Below, piece after piece: positions 8,373 to 16,871 of a stretch of DNA of 64,000 nucleotides (position 1 is the first letter of the stretch; each line of letters starts with the position of its first letter). A model generated the notes under the pieces. It was not told where the DNA came from. It did no database searches and saw only the letters and a program-made list of their open reading frames with translations. The DNA is from Sphingobacteriales bacterium (GTDB lineage: Bacteria > Bacteroidota > Bacteroidia > Chitinophagales > Chitinophagaceae). The translations under genes were made by a program, and so were the position numbers. The DNA lies in the NCBI GenBank assembly GCA_027484425.1, contig JAIXSZ010000033.1, positions 1 through 64,000 on the forward strand, written 5' to 3'.

Positions 8373-10049
8373 ATGGAATTAATCAATTACTTAAACAAAA
8401 TTCCTTCTGGCCGACTACGACAACTTGTTGGTCAAGATATCTGTGACGCAATCGTGGATTATAATATTTACATTAACAATCTGACTATAAATTACGCAGA
8501 AATTCTTCAGAATAAATTTGGAAAGAATATCCTTTTCGATAAGAGCGTTTTCAGAGAAGTTATCATTTATCTTGACGATAAAACTATTGAAAAGATTGCT
8601 TTGGTAAATAACATTCATGGCAAATCTACTGATGATAAACGGGAAACCATTGCTAGTAAAAGTTTCAATTATAAAAATTTTCATTTCGCCGAAAGTATAA
8701 TTAAAGTTTTAGGCATTGAAAAAGATTATTATCTCCCAGATCAGATAGCTTTTCAGGACAACTTTGAACAGATATTACAACCTAATTATCATTTACACGA
8801 TTATCAAAAACATCTAAAAAACAAGGCCATCCAAATTCTACTAAACCCTGCTTATACAAACAGGATGTTGATACACATGCCGACAGGGTCAGGTAAGACT
8901 AAAACGGCAATGGAACTTGCTTCAGATTATTTGAGATGTAGGTCGGTTTTAGGAGGATTTGATAATAGCAATTTCATAGTTTGGCTTGCCCATTCTAAAG
9001 AATTGTGTGATCAGGCTTTAGAAACATTTACCAATACGTGGAGACTGAGGGGTGATTCGCAAATAGATGTATTTCGGATATACGGAGACAATGATTACCC
9101 TGAGGAAATATTAACTTCAGAAAGAGCTTTTGTTTTTATTGGATTTCAAAAATTCAATGCAATGATTAGTTCAAATAATTCGTTGCAAAAAAGGATAAAA
9201 TCAAGAATTCTTGAGAAAATCAAATTAGTAATCGTGGATGAAGCACATAAATCCTTGGCTTCAACATATGAGAAGTCAATCAATTTACTAACCAATAATT
9301 CAGCAGGCACCCAACTAATTGGGCTAACCGCCACACCAGGAAGGAATAGCGATGAGGCCGATAATGATAATAACCACTTGGCTTATTTCTTCAATTCAAC
9401 AAAGATTGGACTCGTTGATGATTTAGGAATACCAATTCCTAGCCCGATTGAATACTTGCAAGACTTAGGGGTATTAGCTGAAATAGAACGGGAAGAGTTA
9501 ATGACCGATGTCCAAATTGCTTTGACAGAAAGACAGATAAGGGATTTGAGAGTATATGGTGATGAAAAGCTCAGCGCTATCCTAGGTAACCTTTCGAAGA
9601 ATCCTGGACGAAATAAACTCATTATTGATAAAGTTAAAGTCTTAATTGAGAATGGCGAATCTATCTTGATTTTTGCGTGTAATGTAGAGCATTGCATCAT
9701 ACTTCAAACTTTGTTAAAGGCAAATGAAATTGAATCGGGTACAATATTAAGTACTACGTCAAAAAATGACAGAGAAGAATCGATTAAGCGTTTCAAGAAT
9801 AGTCAATTGAAGGTTCTTATTAACTACGGTGTTTTAACAACTGGTTTTGATGCTCCAAATCTTAATGCGTTAATTATTGCTAGACCTACAACGTCTATTG
9901 TATTATACAGCCAAATGGTGGGGAGAGCATTGAGAGGCGAATTGAATGGTGGGCACAAAAAAAATAAATTGATTGATTTAAGGGACAACTTTGACTTAGG
10001 AAATGAGTCTCAGATGTTTAGCTTTTATGACGAAATTTGGAACGACTAA
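8373..10049 (+). CDS. SF2 DEAD/DEAH-box helicase of the defence cassette
   Basis: A protein of 558 residues. Walker A MPTGSGKTK lies at about 169-177, the DEAH box (VIVDEAHK) at about 287-294, motif III as GLTATPGR, and motif VI QMVGRALRG near 515-523. The architecture is a restriction-type (type I/III R-subunit-like) helicase core, with a roughly 130-residue N-terminal region of unknown fold. It is the first of three plus-strand genes, followed after 37 bp by the MORC-like ATPase gene and then by a PLD nuclease gene. It probably translocates on or remodels DNA to license cleavage by the partners, inferred from comparable restriction operons. Confidence 0.9.
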   Translation: MELINYLNKIPSGRLRQLVGQDICDAIVDYNIYINNLTINYAEILQNKFGKNILFDKSVFREVIIYLDDKTIEKIALVNNIHGKSTDDKRETIASKSFNYKNFHFAESIIKVLGIEKDYYLPDQIAFQDNFEQILQPNYHLHDYQKHLKNKAIQILLNPAYTNRMLIHMPTGSGKTKTAMELASDYLRCRSVLGGFDNSNFIVWLAHSKELCDQALETFTNTWRLRGDSQIDVFRIYGDNDYPEEILTSERAFVFIGFQKFNAMISSNNSLQKRIKSRILEKIKLVIVDEAHKSLASTYEKSINLLTNNSAGTQLIGLTATPGRNSDEADNDNNHLAYFFNSTKIGLVDDLGIPIPSPIEYLQDLGVLAEIEREELMTDVQIALTERQIRDLRVYGDEKLSAILGNLSKNPGRNKLIIDKVKVLIENGESILIFACNVEHCIILQTLLKANEIESGTILSTTSKNDREESIKRFKNSQLKVLINYGVLTTGFDAPNLNALIIARPTTSIVLYSQMVGRALRGELNGGHKKNKLIDLRDNFDLGNESQMFSFYDEIWND

Positions 10050-10086
10050 ATTATTAAGCAAATAACCAAACAAAAATACTTAGACA

Positions 10087-11886
10087 ATGGCCGTACACTA
10101 TTTTGACCCTAATGGAGTTGAATCACTAAGAGACAATGGTTATAGAGATACTGCAATGGCATTAGCTGAATTGCTTGACAACTCTATTCAAGCACATGCA
10201 ACAAAAATTGAAATCTTGCTGATAGAGCGGCTCTCCAAAACAGGAAGAAGAGAATTTCTGGTAAATGAAATAGTTGTTATTGATAATGGTGATGGAATGG
10301 ATGAACCTGTTCTAGAAACCAGCCTGCGATTTGGTGGAGGTACTAGACATGGAGCAACTAAAGGGCTTGGTAAATTCGGAATGGGATTACCAAATTCATC
10401 TGCATCTCAGTGTTCTAGATTTGAAGTTTTTTCATGGAGAAAAGATACACCAGTGCTTTTTAATTATTTCGATTTTAAAGAGATCAAGGATAATCGGTCG
10501 GAGTATTTGCCTGATGTAAAAGAAATGGAAATTCCTGATTATATAAAGAATACAGTTAAACCATTTTTTAAGACAGGTACTATCGTCCGTTGGGTTGATT
10601 GTGACAGGTTAATCTTGCGCAGGGCAAACAAGTTAGTTCCTCACATTGAATGGCCACTTGGACGAATTTTTCGATACTTCATTAATCAACAAAAAGTTGA
10701 TATTAAAATTCGAGTTTTTCAGGATAATGGAAGTTCTTGTTCAGAAAACTTCTCTTTGGCAACAATAGTAAAACCAGTAGACCCACTTTTTTTAATGACC
10801 AATACGCAGCTTCCTTTGCCATATTCTATGGAGGGAACTAATGAGCCTTGGCAGGGTGGGGATTTCTTATTTCCAGACCCTAATGGAGATAAAGAAAACA
10901 AGGCACTATTTGAAAAAATTGGAGACTCTATAAAAATAAGGTTATCAGTAGCAAAAAAAGATGTCAAAAGAGAAGGTGGTAATTCAGATATAGGGCATAT
11001 CTACAGGAATTTAATGGGCATCTCAATTGTCAGAGCTGGGAGGGAAATTAAGCTAGATGAATTTGGATTTATTGGAGAATTAGGAGACCCATTAAATAGG
11101 TGGTGGAAAGTCGAGATTGATTTCGAACCCAATTTCGATTCTTATTTCGGCTTAGATAATACTAAGCAGAATGTCCACTCATTCAGAAAAATTATTGATA
11201 AGGATCAATTAGAACGAAATGAAGACGATATTCAGTTGGAGTTTATATGCAAACTATCAGAATTTCTTGAGCTTCAGATTAAACAAATGAAAGCGCACAT
11301 AGACTTAATAGACGCAGGCAGTAGGGGTGGTGCGAGGCCAGGTTTAGGAGGAGGGAGCGCACAAGGCGGAGAAGCTGGGGGAGGCAATCTACCCCAACCA
11401 GAGGACCCTGGTCCGTTCCCATCGGGTGCACACGTAGTTCCCCTTACTGACGAAGATCCCAATCAGGAAGAAGATGAAAAAGATGAAGTGAAACAGGAGT
11501 TAAAGAAATGGCTTTTATTACGTTACCCAGAGTATGACTCTGACGATACTAAACTCGGTTTGGCTATTGACTGGTTTTTTACAAATGACTACAACCAAGT
11601 GATTGTATTTCTCCAGTTAGGTGCGGCGGAGTTCTATAATTTCAAACCCATTGGACATAGGACAATAATTGAGATTAACACAGAACACGATTTTTATTTA
11701 GAATTTATAAGGCCAATTTTTGGTGAAAATGACCTAAACAAAATTGACCAACTTTTGCTGCTGTTTGGTGCAATGGTTGAAGCTGAAAAAGAATTAGTAT
11801 CCTACAGTCAATATATTTCCAGGTTTAGGAGCTTGTTTGCTGTAAAATTGAATAAATTCATCCTTGACTGGAAAGAAAGAAAGTAA
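10087..11886 (+). CDS. MORC/MutL-like GHKL ATPase
   Basis: A protein of 599 residues. All GHKL (Bergerat-fold) motifs are present: N-box ELLDNSIQA (Glu28, Asn32), G1 DNGDGM (66-71) and the lid GLGKFGMGLPNSS (93-105). A transducer-like region follows. Residues about 410-450 form a Gly/Pro-rich linker, and a charged C-terminal domain (about 460-599) has no family I recognise. Prokaryotic MORC-type ATPases are known from restriction-modification-like operons. It is the middle gene of the helicase/MORC/PLD cassette; the next gene starts at its stop codon. ATP-dependent dimer clamping on DNA is the family expectation. Confidence 0.88.
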   Translation: MAVHYFDPNGVESLRDNGYRDTAMALAELLDNSIQAHATKIEILLIERLSKTGRREFLVNEIVVIDNGDGMDEPVLETSLRFGGGTRHGATKGLGKFGMGLPNSSASQCSRFEVFSWRKDTPVLFNYFDFKEIKDNRSEYLPDVKEMEIPDYIKNTVKPFFKTGTIVRWVDCDRLILRRANKLVPHIEWPLGRIFRYFINQQKVDIKIRVFQDNGSSCSENFSLATIVKPVDPLFLMTNTQLPLPYSMEGTNEPWQGGDFLFPDPNGDKENKALFEKIGDSIKIRLSVAKKDVKREGGNSDIGHIYRNLMGISIVRAGREIKLDEFGFIGELGDPLNRWWKVEIDFEPNFDSYFGLDNTKQNVHSFRKIIDKDQLERNEDDIQLEFICKLSEFLELQIKQMKAHIDLIDAGSRGGARPGLGGGSAQGGEAGGGNLPQPEDPGPFPSGAHVVPLTDEDPNQEEDEKDEVKQELKKWLLLRYPEYDSDDTKLGLAIDWFFTNDYNQVIVFLQLGAAEFYNFKPIGHRTIIEINTEHDFYLEFIRPIFGENDLNKIDQLLLLFGAMVEAEKELVSYSQYISRFRSLFAVKLNKFILDWKERK

Positions 11887-12836
11887 TGAAGCTTTACAAA
11901 AATGGAGTTGATTTGTTAGGTGGCCTACAAGAGTTTATTAGTAACTCTGGTGATTTGTTCATATTCGTACCTTACGTTAAGCTCGAGGCTCTCAAACTAC
12001 TACTAGAGAAGACTGAAAAATGTAAAGCGGTGTTTGTTAGGTGGGAAACTAAGGATCTCATTACAGGCGCTAGCGACCTTGAAATATATCCTTATTGTAG
12101 GGCGAGAGGTATTTCGTTGTTTAGAAATGAGCGATTACATTTAAAGGCGTTTGTATCAAATTATAAGTCTTGCTTTATTGGTAGTGCTAATATTTCTGCA
12201 AGAGCGCTGAACACCCCTACAAGTAGCAAGTATAACTATGAATTAGCCACTACAGTAGATAATTTAAGTATTGAAGACAGGTTGTATTTCAGCATTATTG
12301 AACAAGAGAGCACTCTGATTACTGACAACATCTTTAGTCAAATAGCTACTCAATTGCCAGAAAAGAAGAAGGAGTACCCCAATGAAGATGACTTTACAAT
12401 AAAAATACTGCCACCTGACAAAGACTATTTGATTTCTTCATTGCCATTAACTTACAATGTAGATACGCTTTTTCGTGTTTACGAAAGCATGAACTTTATC
12501 AATGATGTCGAACTTAACTGCACAACTCACGATTTGGCATTGTATAAGTTACCTTTTGGTTTGCCTATTGCCACCTTCAAAGACGAGTTGAAGAAGGCAT
12601 TTTTCGCCCATCCTTTTATAGTCTCGTTTTTAAAAAAAGTAGATGAAACAGAAGAGATATATTTTGGGGAAGCAAAAGCGTGGATTCATCTCAACTGTTC
12701 TAATGTTCCATTACCCAGAAGATGGGAAATCACCGAGAATATTCAAATACTTTATCAGTGGATTGTAAAACTCAGTGAAGGGAAGTACATAGTTGATAGG
12801 CCGAATCATTCCGAAAGACTTCATAAGATAAGCTAA
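11886..12836 (+). CDS. phospholipase D-like (HKD) nuclease
   Basis: A protein of 316 residues. One HKD-type motif is visible: His85-x-Lys87 then GSANIS (99-104). The Asp expected five residues after the Lys is Asn92. A single motif implies that a dimer builds the active site, as in PLD-family nucleases. The start touches the stop of the MORC gene (coupled), and the stop overlaps the stop of the convergent gene by 3 bp. The C-terminal 200 residues have no recognised domain. Likely the nuclease effector of the cassette; whether the Asn substitution tolerates activity is unknown. Confidence 0.8.
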   Translation: MKLYKNGVDLLGGLQEFISNSGDLFIFVPYVKLEALKLLLEKTEKCKAVFVRWETKDLITGASDLEIYPYCRARGISLFRNERLHLKAFVSNYKSCFIGSANISARALNTPTSSKYNYELATTVDNLSIEDRLYFSIIEQESTLITDNIFSQIATQLPEKKKEYPNEDDFTIKILPPDKDYLISSLPLTYNVDTLFRVYESMNFINDVELNCTTHDLALYKLPFGLPIATFKDELKKAFFAHPFIVSFLKKVDETEEIYFGEAKAWIHLNCSNVPLPRRWEITENIQILYQWIVKLSEGKYIVDRPNHSERLHKIS

Positions 12837-13576
12837 GTTAAAAAAGGTAATAGTTTTTTATGGTGGACGTCATCATCGATTTCTAGGTCGTCAAATTCAT
12901 GCCATGCCTTAAATAGAGAACTAAAATATGGCCGCCAAAGTCGAAGATGTGAATGATAAACTAATTGCCTATACCGAGGGTCTTGGACGATGTGTTTCCT
13001 AGTTTCATAGGAAACGTAATTCTGGATAATAAAATCAATCCCTAAAACTGCATCCATAGGAGGATGGGCAAGTCGTGGAGAGGAAATAATTAGACAATCT
13101 CCAAAAACATCTCCCATTAATTCCATCTTATTTCCCCCAAAAGTGAAATGAAATTCAGGGTGGATAAATTTATTTGGGCCATCACCAGCTTGAAAAATAT
13201 GTTTATCAAGATGCCAAGCTCCATATAGACTTGGAGACTTATCGTTTAATCCATGCAATTCAATATCAAATTGCAGTGCATTTACTGGATTTTGGTAAAT
13301 TTTCTCTTGAATATACTTCCCTTCAATACTGATATTGAAAATCACTTCGAGGTAGTTTACTCCAACTGGAATTGTTCCAGAAATAGAATTATTTATCGAG
13401 AAAGTTAAATTATTACAAGCATATTTCCAGCTTTCTCTGGTACTCGTTGTCCTCACTTTCTGTGAAGCCGCATATATTGCCCCAGCATCTTTCACCAACT
13501 TATAACTCAATAGGAGTTCTGCCATTTCATAAAGATCTCGAGCAATCAGTTCTTTACTGTCTTTTAGGTCTTTCAT
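12833..13576 (-). CDS. unknown protein, last gene of the phosphorothioation operon
   Basis: A protein of 247 residues. A helical N-terminus (1-45) is followed by a beta-rich middle (about 55-170) containing a His/Phe-rich segment (HPEFHFTFGG) and a C-terminal part rich in aromatic and His residues. I do not recognise it. The start overlaps the receiver-domain gene by 23 bp, so it is co-translated with the histidine-kinase-like and receiver genes. A role as output, adaptor or target-sensing subunit of that trio is an inference. Its 3' end overlaps the convergent PLD gene. Confidence 0.8.
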   Translation of the reverse strand: MKDLKDSKELIARDLYEMAELLLSYKLVKDAGAIYAASQKVRTTSTRESWKYACNNLTFSINNSISGTIPVGVNYLEVIFNISIEGKYIQEKIYQNPVNALQFDIELHGLNDKSPSLYGAWHLDKHIFQAGDGPNKFIHPEFHFTFGGNKMELMGDVFGDCLIISSPRLAHPPMDAVLGIDFIIQNYVSYETRKHIVQDPRYRQLVYHSHLRLWRPYFSSLFKAWHEFDDLEIDDDVHHKKLLPFLT

Positions 13577-14684
13577 TAGGATATGATAGTTTAAGTTGCT
13601 CGAGCTTATATTCTTCTAAAGGAGATATGCGGTTCCACCTAGACTTATTCGTGGGGTTTAACGCTTCTTCAAATGAAATATAACTTTTGTCTTGCCAAGG
13701 ATAAAGATTGTCTTGTTCTGCGATAAGAAGGCCGTCAACCGTATCTATTGGCGCCCCGCTACCAACGCAATTCGTCCAGAACGAATCGCTTCTTGATTTT
13801 TCAATTTTTTTAATTGAAATAAGACCAGGTAGATTGAGTGCATGTATAAACTTTTCAACTTTTTCGGTAGCCTTCATAGTCCTTAAATTCCCATTAGTAT
13901 CAATTTTTTCATTCCACCACCTTTCGACACCATTCATCCACCACCTTTGCCATCCTTCGCAAAAGACTCCAGAATATTTGTACGGTGAAAGCAATTCCAA
14001 AAGTTCACCCCAATCGGGAGAGTCTGACTTCAAAATTCCTAATCTTGTAGCAAGTAGTTCCTCAGAAACTAACAACCCACTTTTTCCTAAAACATTTTTT
14101 ATGAAAAAATTTGCAATAGAATGAGACGGGGATTCAGAAATCATCTGTAGGTGTGAACCAAACATTATATCCAACTCATCTACGCTAATTCCCAATAATG
14201 CCTCGTAGTTATGATCTTGCTTAAAAGAGTTTAAGATTTCATAGCCATGTGCTAATGAAGTAAGCATGTTTCTTGTAGGAAGGTATATTCTACCTAATTC
14301 TTCACGAGAAACTATTAAATCAAAAAGGTCCTCATTCGTCTTATCAAAATACTTTTGAAGATTAATTTTCGCAGAAAATAGGACAATTGGAATTTCCCTA
14401 ATTTCGCCAGATTTCGAAATATTTCTAATTTCTTGAGCAAGTGAAGACCCTTTATACTTAGAATGTCTTTTTGCTTCATTTGGTATCTCTTCCAAATTTA
14501 AATCAAGAATCAAACCGTCATATTCCTTAAATGAATCTGATAAAATTCTGTCGCGTTCAACTTCCCAGATTCCAGCAGGGTTATCAAATATTATATCTAA
14601 CGCCCCTTCCAAAGTAAGACCTGTAATAATCCCTTGGGCATTTTCTTTTGAATTGTCATCAATGTATAAAAATTTATACGCCAT
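13554..14684 (-). CDS. receiver-domain (response-regulator-like) protein
   Basis: A protein of 376 residues from ATG 14684, chosen because it overlaps the kinase stop by only 11 bp; a longer frame upstream would overlap far more. Residues 1-150 are a receiver domain with the full acidic set: Asp9-Asp10, probable phospho-acceptor Asp61 (LILDLNL), Ser104 and Lys106 (VLFSAK). The C-terminal 220 residues are not a known DNA-binding output domain; a Trp-rich segment lies near 240-260. It is sandwiched between the double-GHKL kinase-like protein and the unknown protein. Phosphotransfer from that kinase is the obvious hypothesis. Confidence 0.8.
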   Translation of the reverse strand: MAYKFLYIDDNSKENAQGIITGLTLEGALDIIFDNPAGIWEVERDRILSDSFKEYDGLILDLNLEEIPNEAKRHSKYKGSSLAQEIRNISKSGEIREIPIVLFSAKINLQKYFDKTNEDLFDLIVSREELGRIYLPTRNMLTSLAHGYEILNSFKQDHNYEALLGISVDELDIMFGSHLQMISESPSHSIANFFIKNVLGKSGLLVSEELLATRLGILKSDSPDWGELLELLSPYKYSGVFCEGWQRWWMNGVERWWNEKIDTNGNLRTMKATEKVEKFIHALNLPGLISIKKIEKSRSDSFWTNCVGSGAPIDTVDGLLIAEQDNLYPWQDKSYISFEEALNPTNKSRWNRISPLEEYKLEQLKLSYPNERPKRQ

Positions 14685-16869
14685 ATTCTTTAATTTGTTC
14701 TTTGGTTGCTTTCGGCAATTCGATTCTAAAGCAAGTTTTAAAATCCTCTTCTGGAGAGATAATAGAGATATTACCGTCGTATGTTTCAACAATATCTTTT
14801 ACAATCTTCAAACCTAAACCTGTTCCCGTTAACTTGTCATTCATAGGCGCGTCAAAACCTGCTGGAGTAGAAGTTGTGAAAAAAGCATTAAATACCCTTT
14901 CTTTATTTTTCTCTGGTATGCCGTCACCATTATCTGAAAACTCTAAATAGATAATATTGGATTCAGAACCTGTGACAATTTTAATTTTCCCTATGACATT
15001 TGCACGCTTGATCGCCTTTTTTGAATTAGTGTATAGATTGTATAATATTGAACTCCATTCCGAAATATGCATTGGCAGTGTGAACAAATCGTGCCCATAT
15101 GTCTCGTTATTGATTTCAGTATTTTGCCTTAACAAATCATCTTTTATGTTTTTTACAAAATATGTAACTACGTCCGTTATCAATATTGGCTTAACTTCTC
15201 TGCTTGTATTTTCCGATACTGTAGAATTAAAATACGCAGAGTAGGATGTGAAATTAGCGATTGCTCTATCCAAACTTCCAATAATTGAGAGCGCCTCATT
15301 ATTGCCTTGATTTACTTCATACAACTTGCTAATAAACCCGTTTATAGAAGGAGTATACTGAATAATCTCGTGAGTGTATTCGCCAATCGTAAGACCCAAG
15401 GATGCCAAGATCCGAAGCATACTTAATTCTTCAATAACTTCGTAATACTTCTCTTTAATACTTTTTATAGCATCCTTGGCGTTTACGTTCCCACTGCTTT
15501 TATTTAACTCCTCATCAATCTGATTAAATTCATCCTCAATAGTCTTTTTATCATTTTCGCCAAGATTTTCACCATCCTCATCATTTGTTGCCGATGGTTT
15601 TTGCTTCCTTATTAGAGTAATTTTTTCGCTGATTCTTCGCCTTGCTGCCTCGAAAGCCTTGTCCAAAAATGAAATCAATTCTTTGAAGGCGGCGTTTTCA
15701 ATTAATCCTTCTCGACTTGCCGTTTCTTGAAATAATACACCTTCTTTGTCCAGAATTTCTACAAAACCAAAAAGGTTATTATTACTAAACGGGATGTTGG
15801 TTTGACCTGATTCGCCAGAGTATCGTATATCAAGACCTAGCCAGTCATCTTGAAGCTCTCCGTATGGTAAAACTCTAAATCCATTTCGATATAATCTTAT
15901 TCCTGAACTTTCACCTGCCAATTTGCGAATATTTGTTAACTCAAGGCTCGTAATATTCGAATAATATTCTACCCGATTGTAAATAAAATAATAAGCTTTA
16001 AAATAGACATTTTTCAGCTTAGAATATGCATGTTCCGATTCGGATTTGTGAATTGCAACGGATTTGTCGTTAAGATCCAACTTAGAACTATTCACCCCAA
16101 AAAAACCTCTGCCGCTGGAATCAACATTTCCTTCAATTATTGCCAGACTCTTATCGAAGATCATTTTCTGCGGACTAGCGATCTCAACGGTATTACTATT
16201 CTCCGTTCGTCTAAATATAACGTTGAAAGTTGAGTCGTTTTGCTTTGCTATATTTTCTATTTGGCTATTTTGTGACAAATAATCAGGCTGAAACAAATCG
16301 GATACGTACCGATATATCCTTTTAATCTCAGCTTCTGTCCAACCTTCACGTAGATTCTCAATAGCTAAAGTTGTGCCCTCTGGTTTAATTTTTTCAACGT
16401 ATTCAATTGGATTTGTTATTTTTGTAATATCTTGATCAACTCCATACTTATCCCAATCTATCGTCAACCTCAATGCATTTGACGACTGTAGCGTCTGGGT
16501 TGTAATAATAAGTCTTCTACCAAGTCTCTGCGTTGCAAATCTTCCAATACCTTTTTTACCTGCTTTACTTCTATAGTATTTTAGAGAAGTTGGATTGTGT
16601 ACTTTGTCAGTAGAAGATATGGTCATAAATCCTAATTTGAGCTGATCGAAGGTCATTCCAACTCCATTATCTGAAATTAATAGAGTCCCTCCACGCCAGT
16701 AGGAATTAATGAAATTTACATCAACAACTGTTGCGTCGGCGTCATAAGAATTTTTGATAAGTTCTGAAACGGCAGTTTCCGCTCGGCCAACTAGTTCGCG
16801 ACCAAGGCGATCAATCAACCCAGCGTCAACCGAAAAAGAAATTTCGCTATTATTAACTATCTCGTCCAT
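14674..16869 (-). CDS. double-GHKL histidine-kinase-like ATPase
   Basis: A protein of 731 residues from ATG 16869; an upstream TTG would overlap sspD. The N-terminal half is an Hsp90/MutL-type GHKL ATPase: N-box ELIKN (36-40), DNGVGM (67-72) and lid KGIGRFATQRLG (106-117). The C-terminal half is a histidine-kinase core: candidate phospho-His500 in GEYTHEI, N-box near 610, DNGDGI near 650 and GTGLGL near 680. No membrane segment or sensor domain is seen, so it is cytosolic. It follows sspD by 2 bp and overlaps the receiver gene by 11 bp. The combination suggests a sensor that links DNA or ATP state to phosphorelay. Confidence 0.85.
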   Translation of the reverse strand: MDEIVNNSEISFSVDAGLIDRLGRELVGRAETAVSELIKNSYDADATVVDVNFINSYWRGGTLLISDNGVGMTFDQLKLGFMTISSTDKVHNPTSLKYYRSKAGKKGIGRFATQRLGRRLIITTQTLQSSNALRLTIDWDKYGVDQDITKITNPIEYVEKIKPEGTTLAIENLREGWTEAEIKRIYRYVSDLFQPDYLSQNSQIENIAKQNDSTFNVIFRRTENSNTVEIASPQKMIFDKSLAIIEGNVDSSGRGFFGVNSSKLDLNDKSVAIHKSESEHAYSKLKNVYFKAYYFIYNRVEYYSNITSLELTNIRKLAGESSGIRLYRNGFRVLPYGELQDDWLGLDIRYSGESGQTNIPFSNNNLFGFVEILDKEGVLFQETASREGLIENAAFKELISFLDKAFEAARRRISEKITLIRKQKPSATNDEDGENLGENDKKTIEDEFNQIDEELNKSSGNVNAKDAIKSIKEKYYEVIEELSMLRILASLGLTIGEYTHEIIQYTPSINGFISKLYEVNQGNNEALSIIGSLDRAIANFTSYSAYFNSTVSENTSREVKPILITDVVTYFVKNIKDDLLRQNTEINNETYGHDLFTLPMHISEWSSILYNLYTNSKKAIKRANVIGKIKIVTGSESNIIYLEFSDNGDGIPEKNKERVFNAFFTTSTPAGFDAPMNDKLTGTGLGLKIVKDIVETYDGNISIISPEEDFKTCFRIELPKATKEQIKEYGV

Positions 16870-16871
16870 TT

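Noticed and set aside
8373-12836. DISARM
   Set aside because: A helicase and a PLD protein are present, but there is no DUF1998 protein and no methyltransferase, and the middle gene is a GHKL ATPase.
13554-16869. Detocs-type two-component defence
   Set aside because: Kinase and receiver are present, but the architecture differs and no phosphorylase effector is fused to the receiver.
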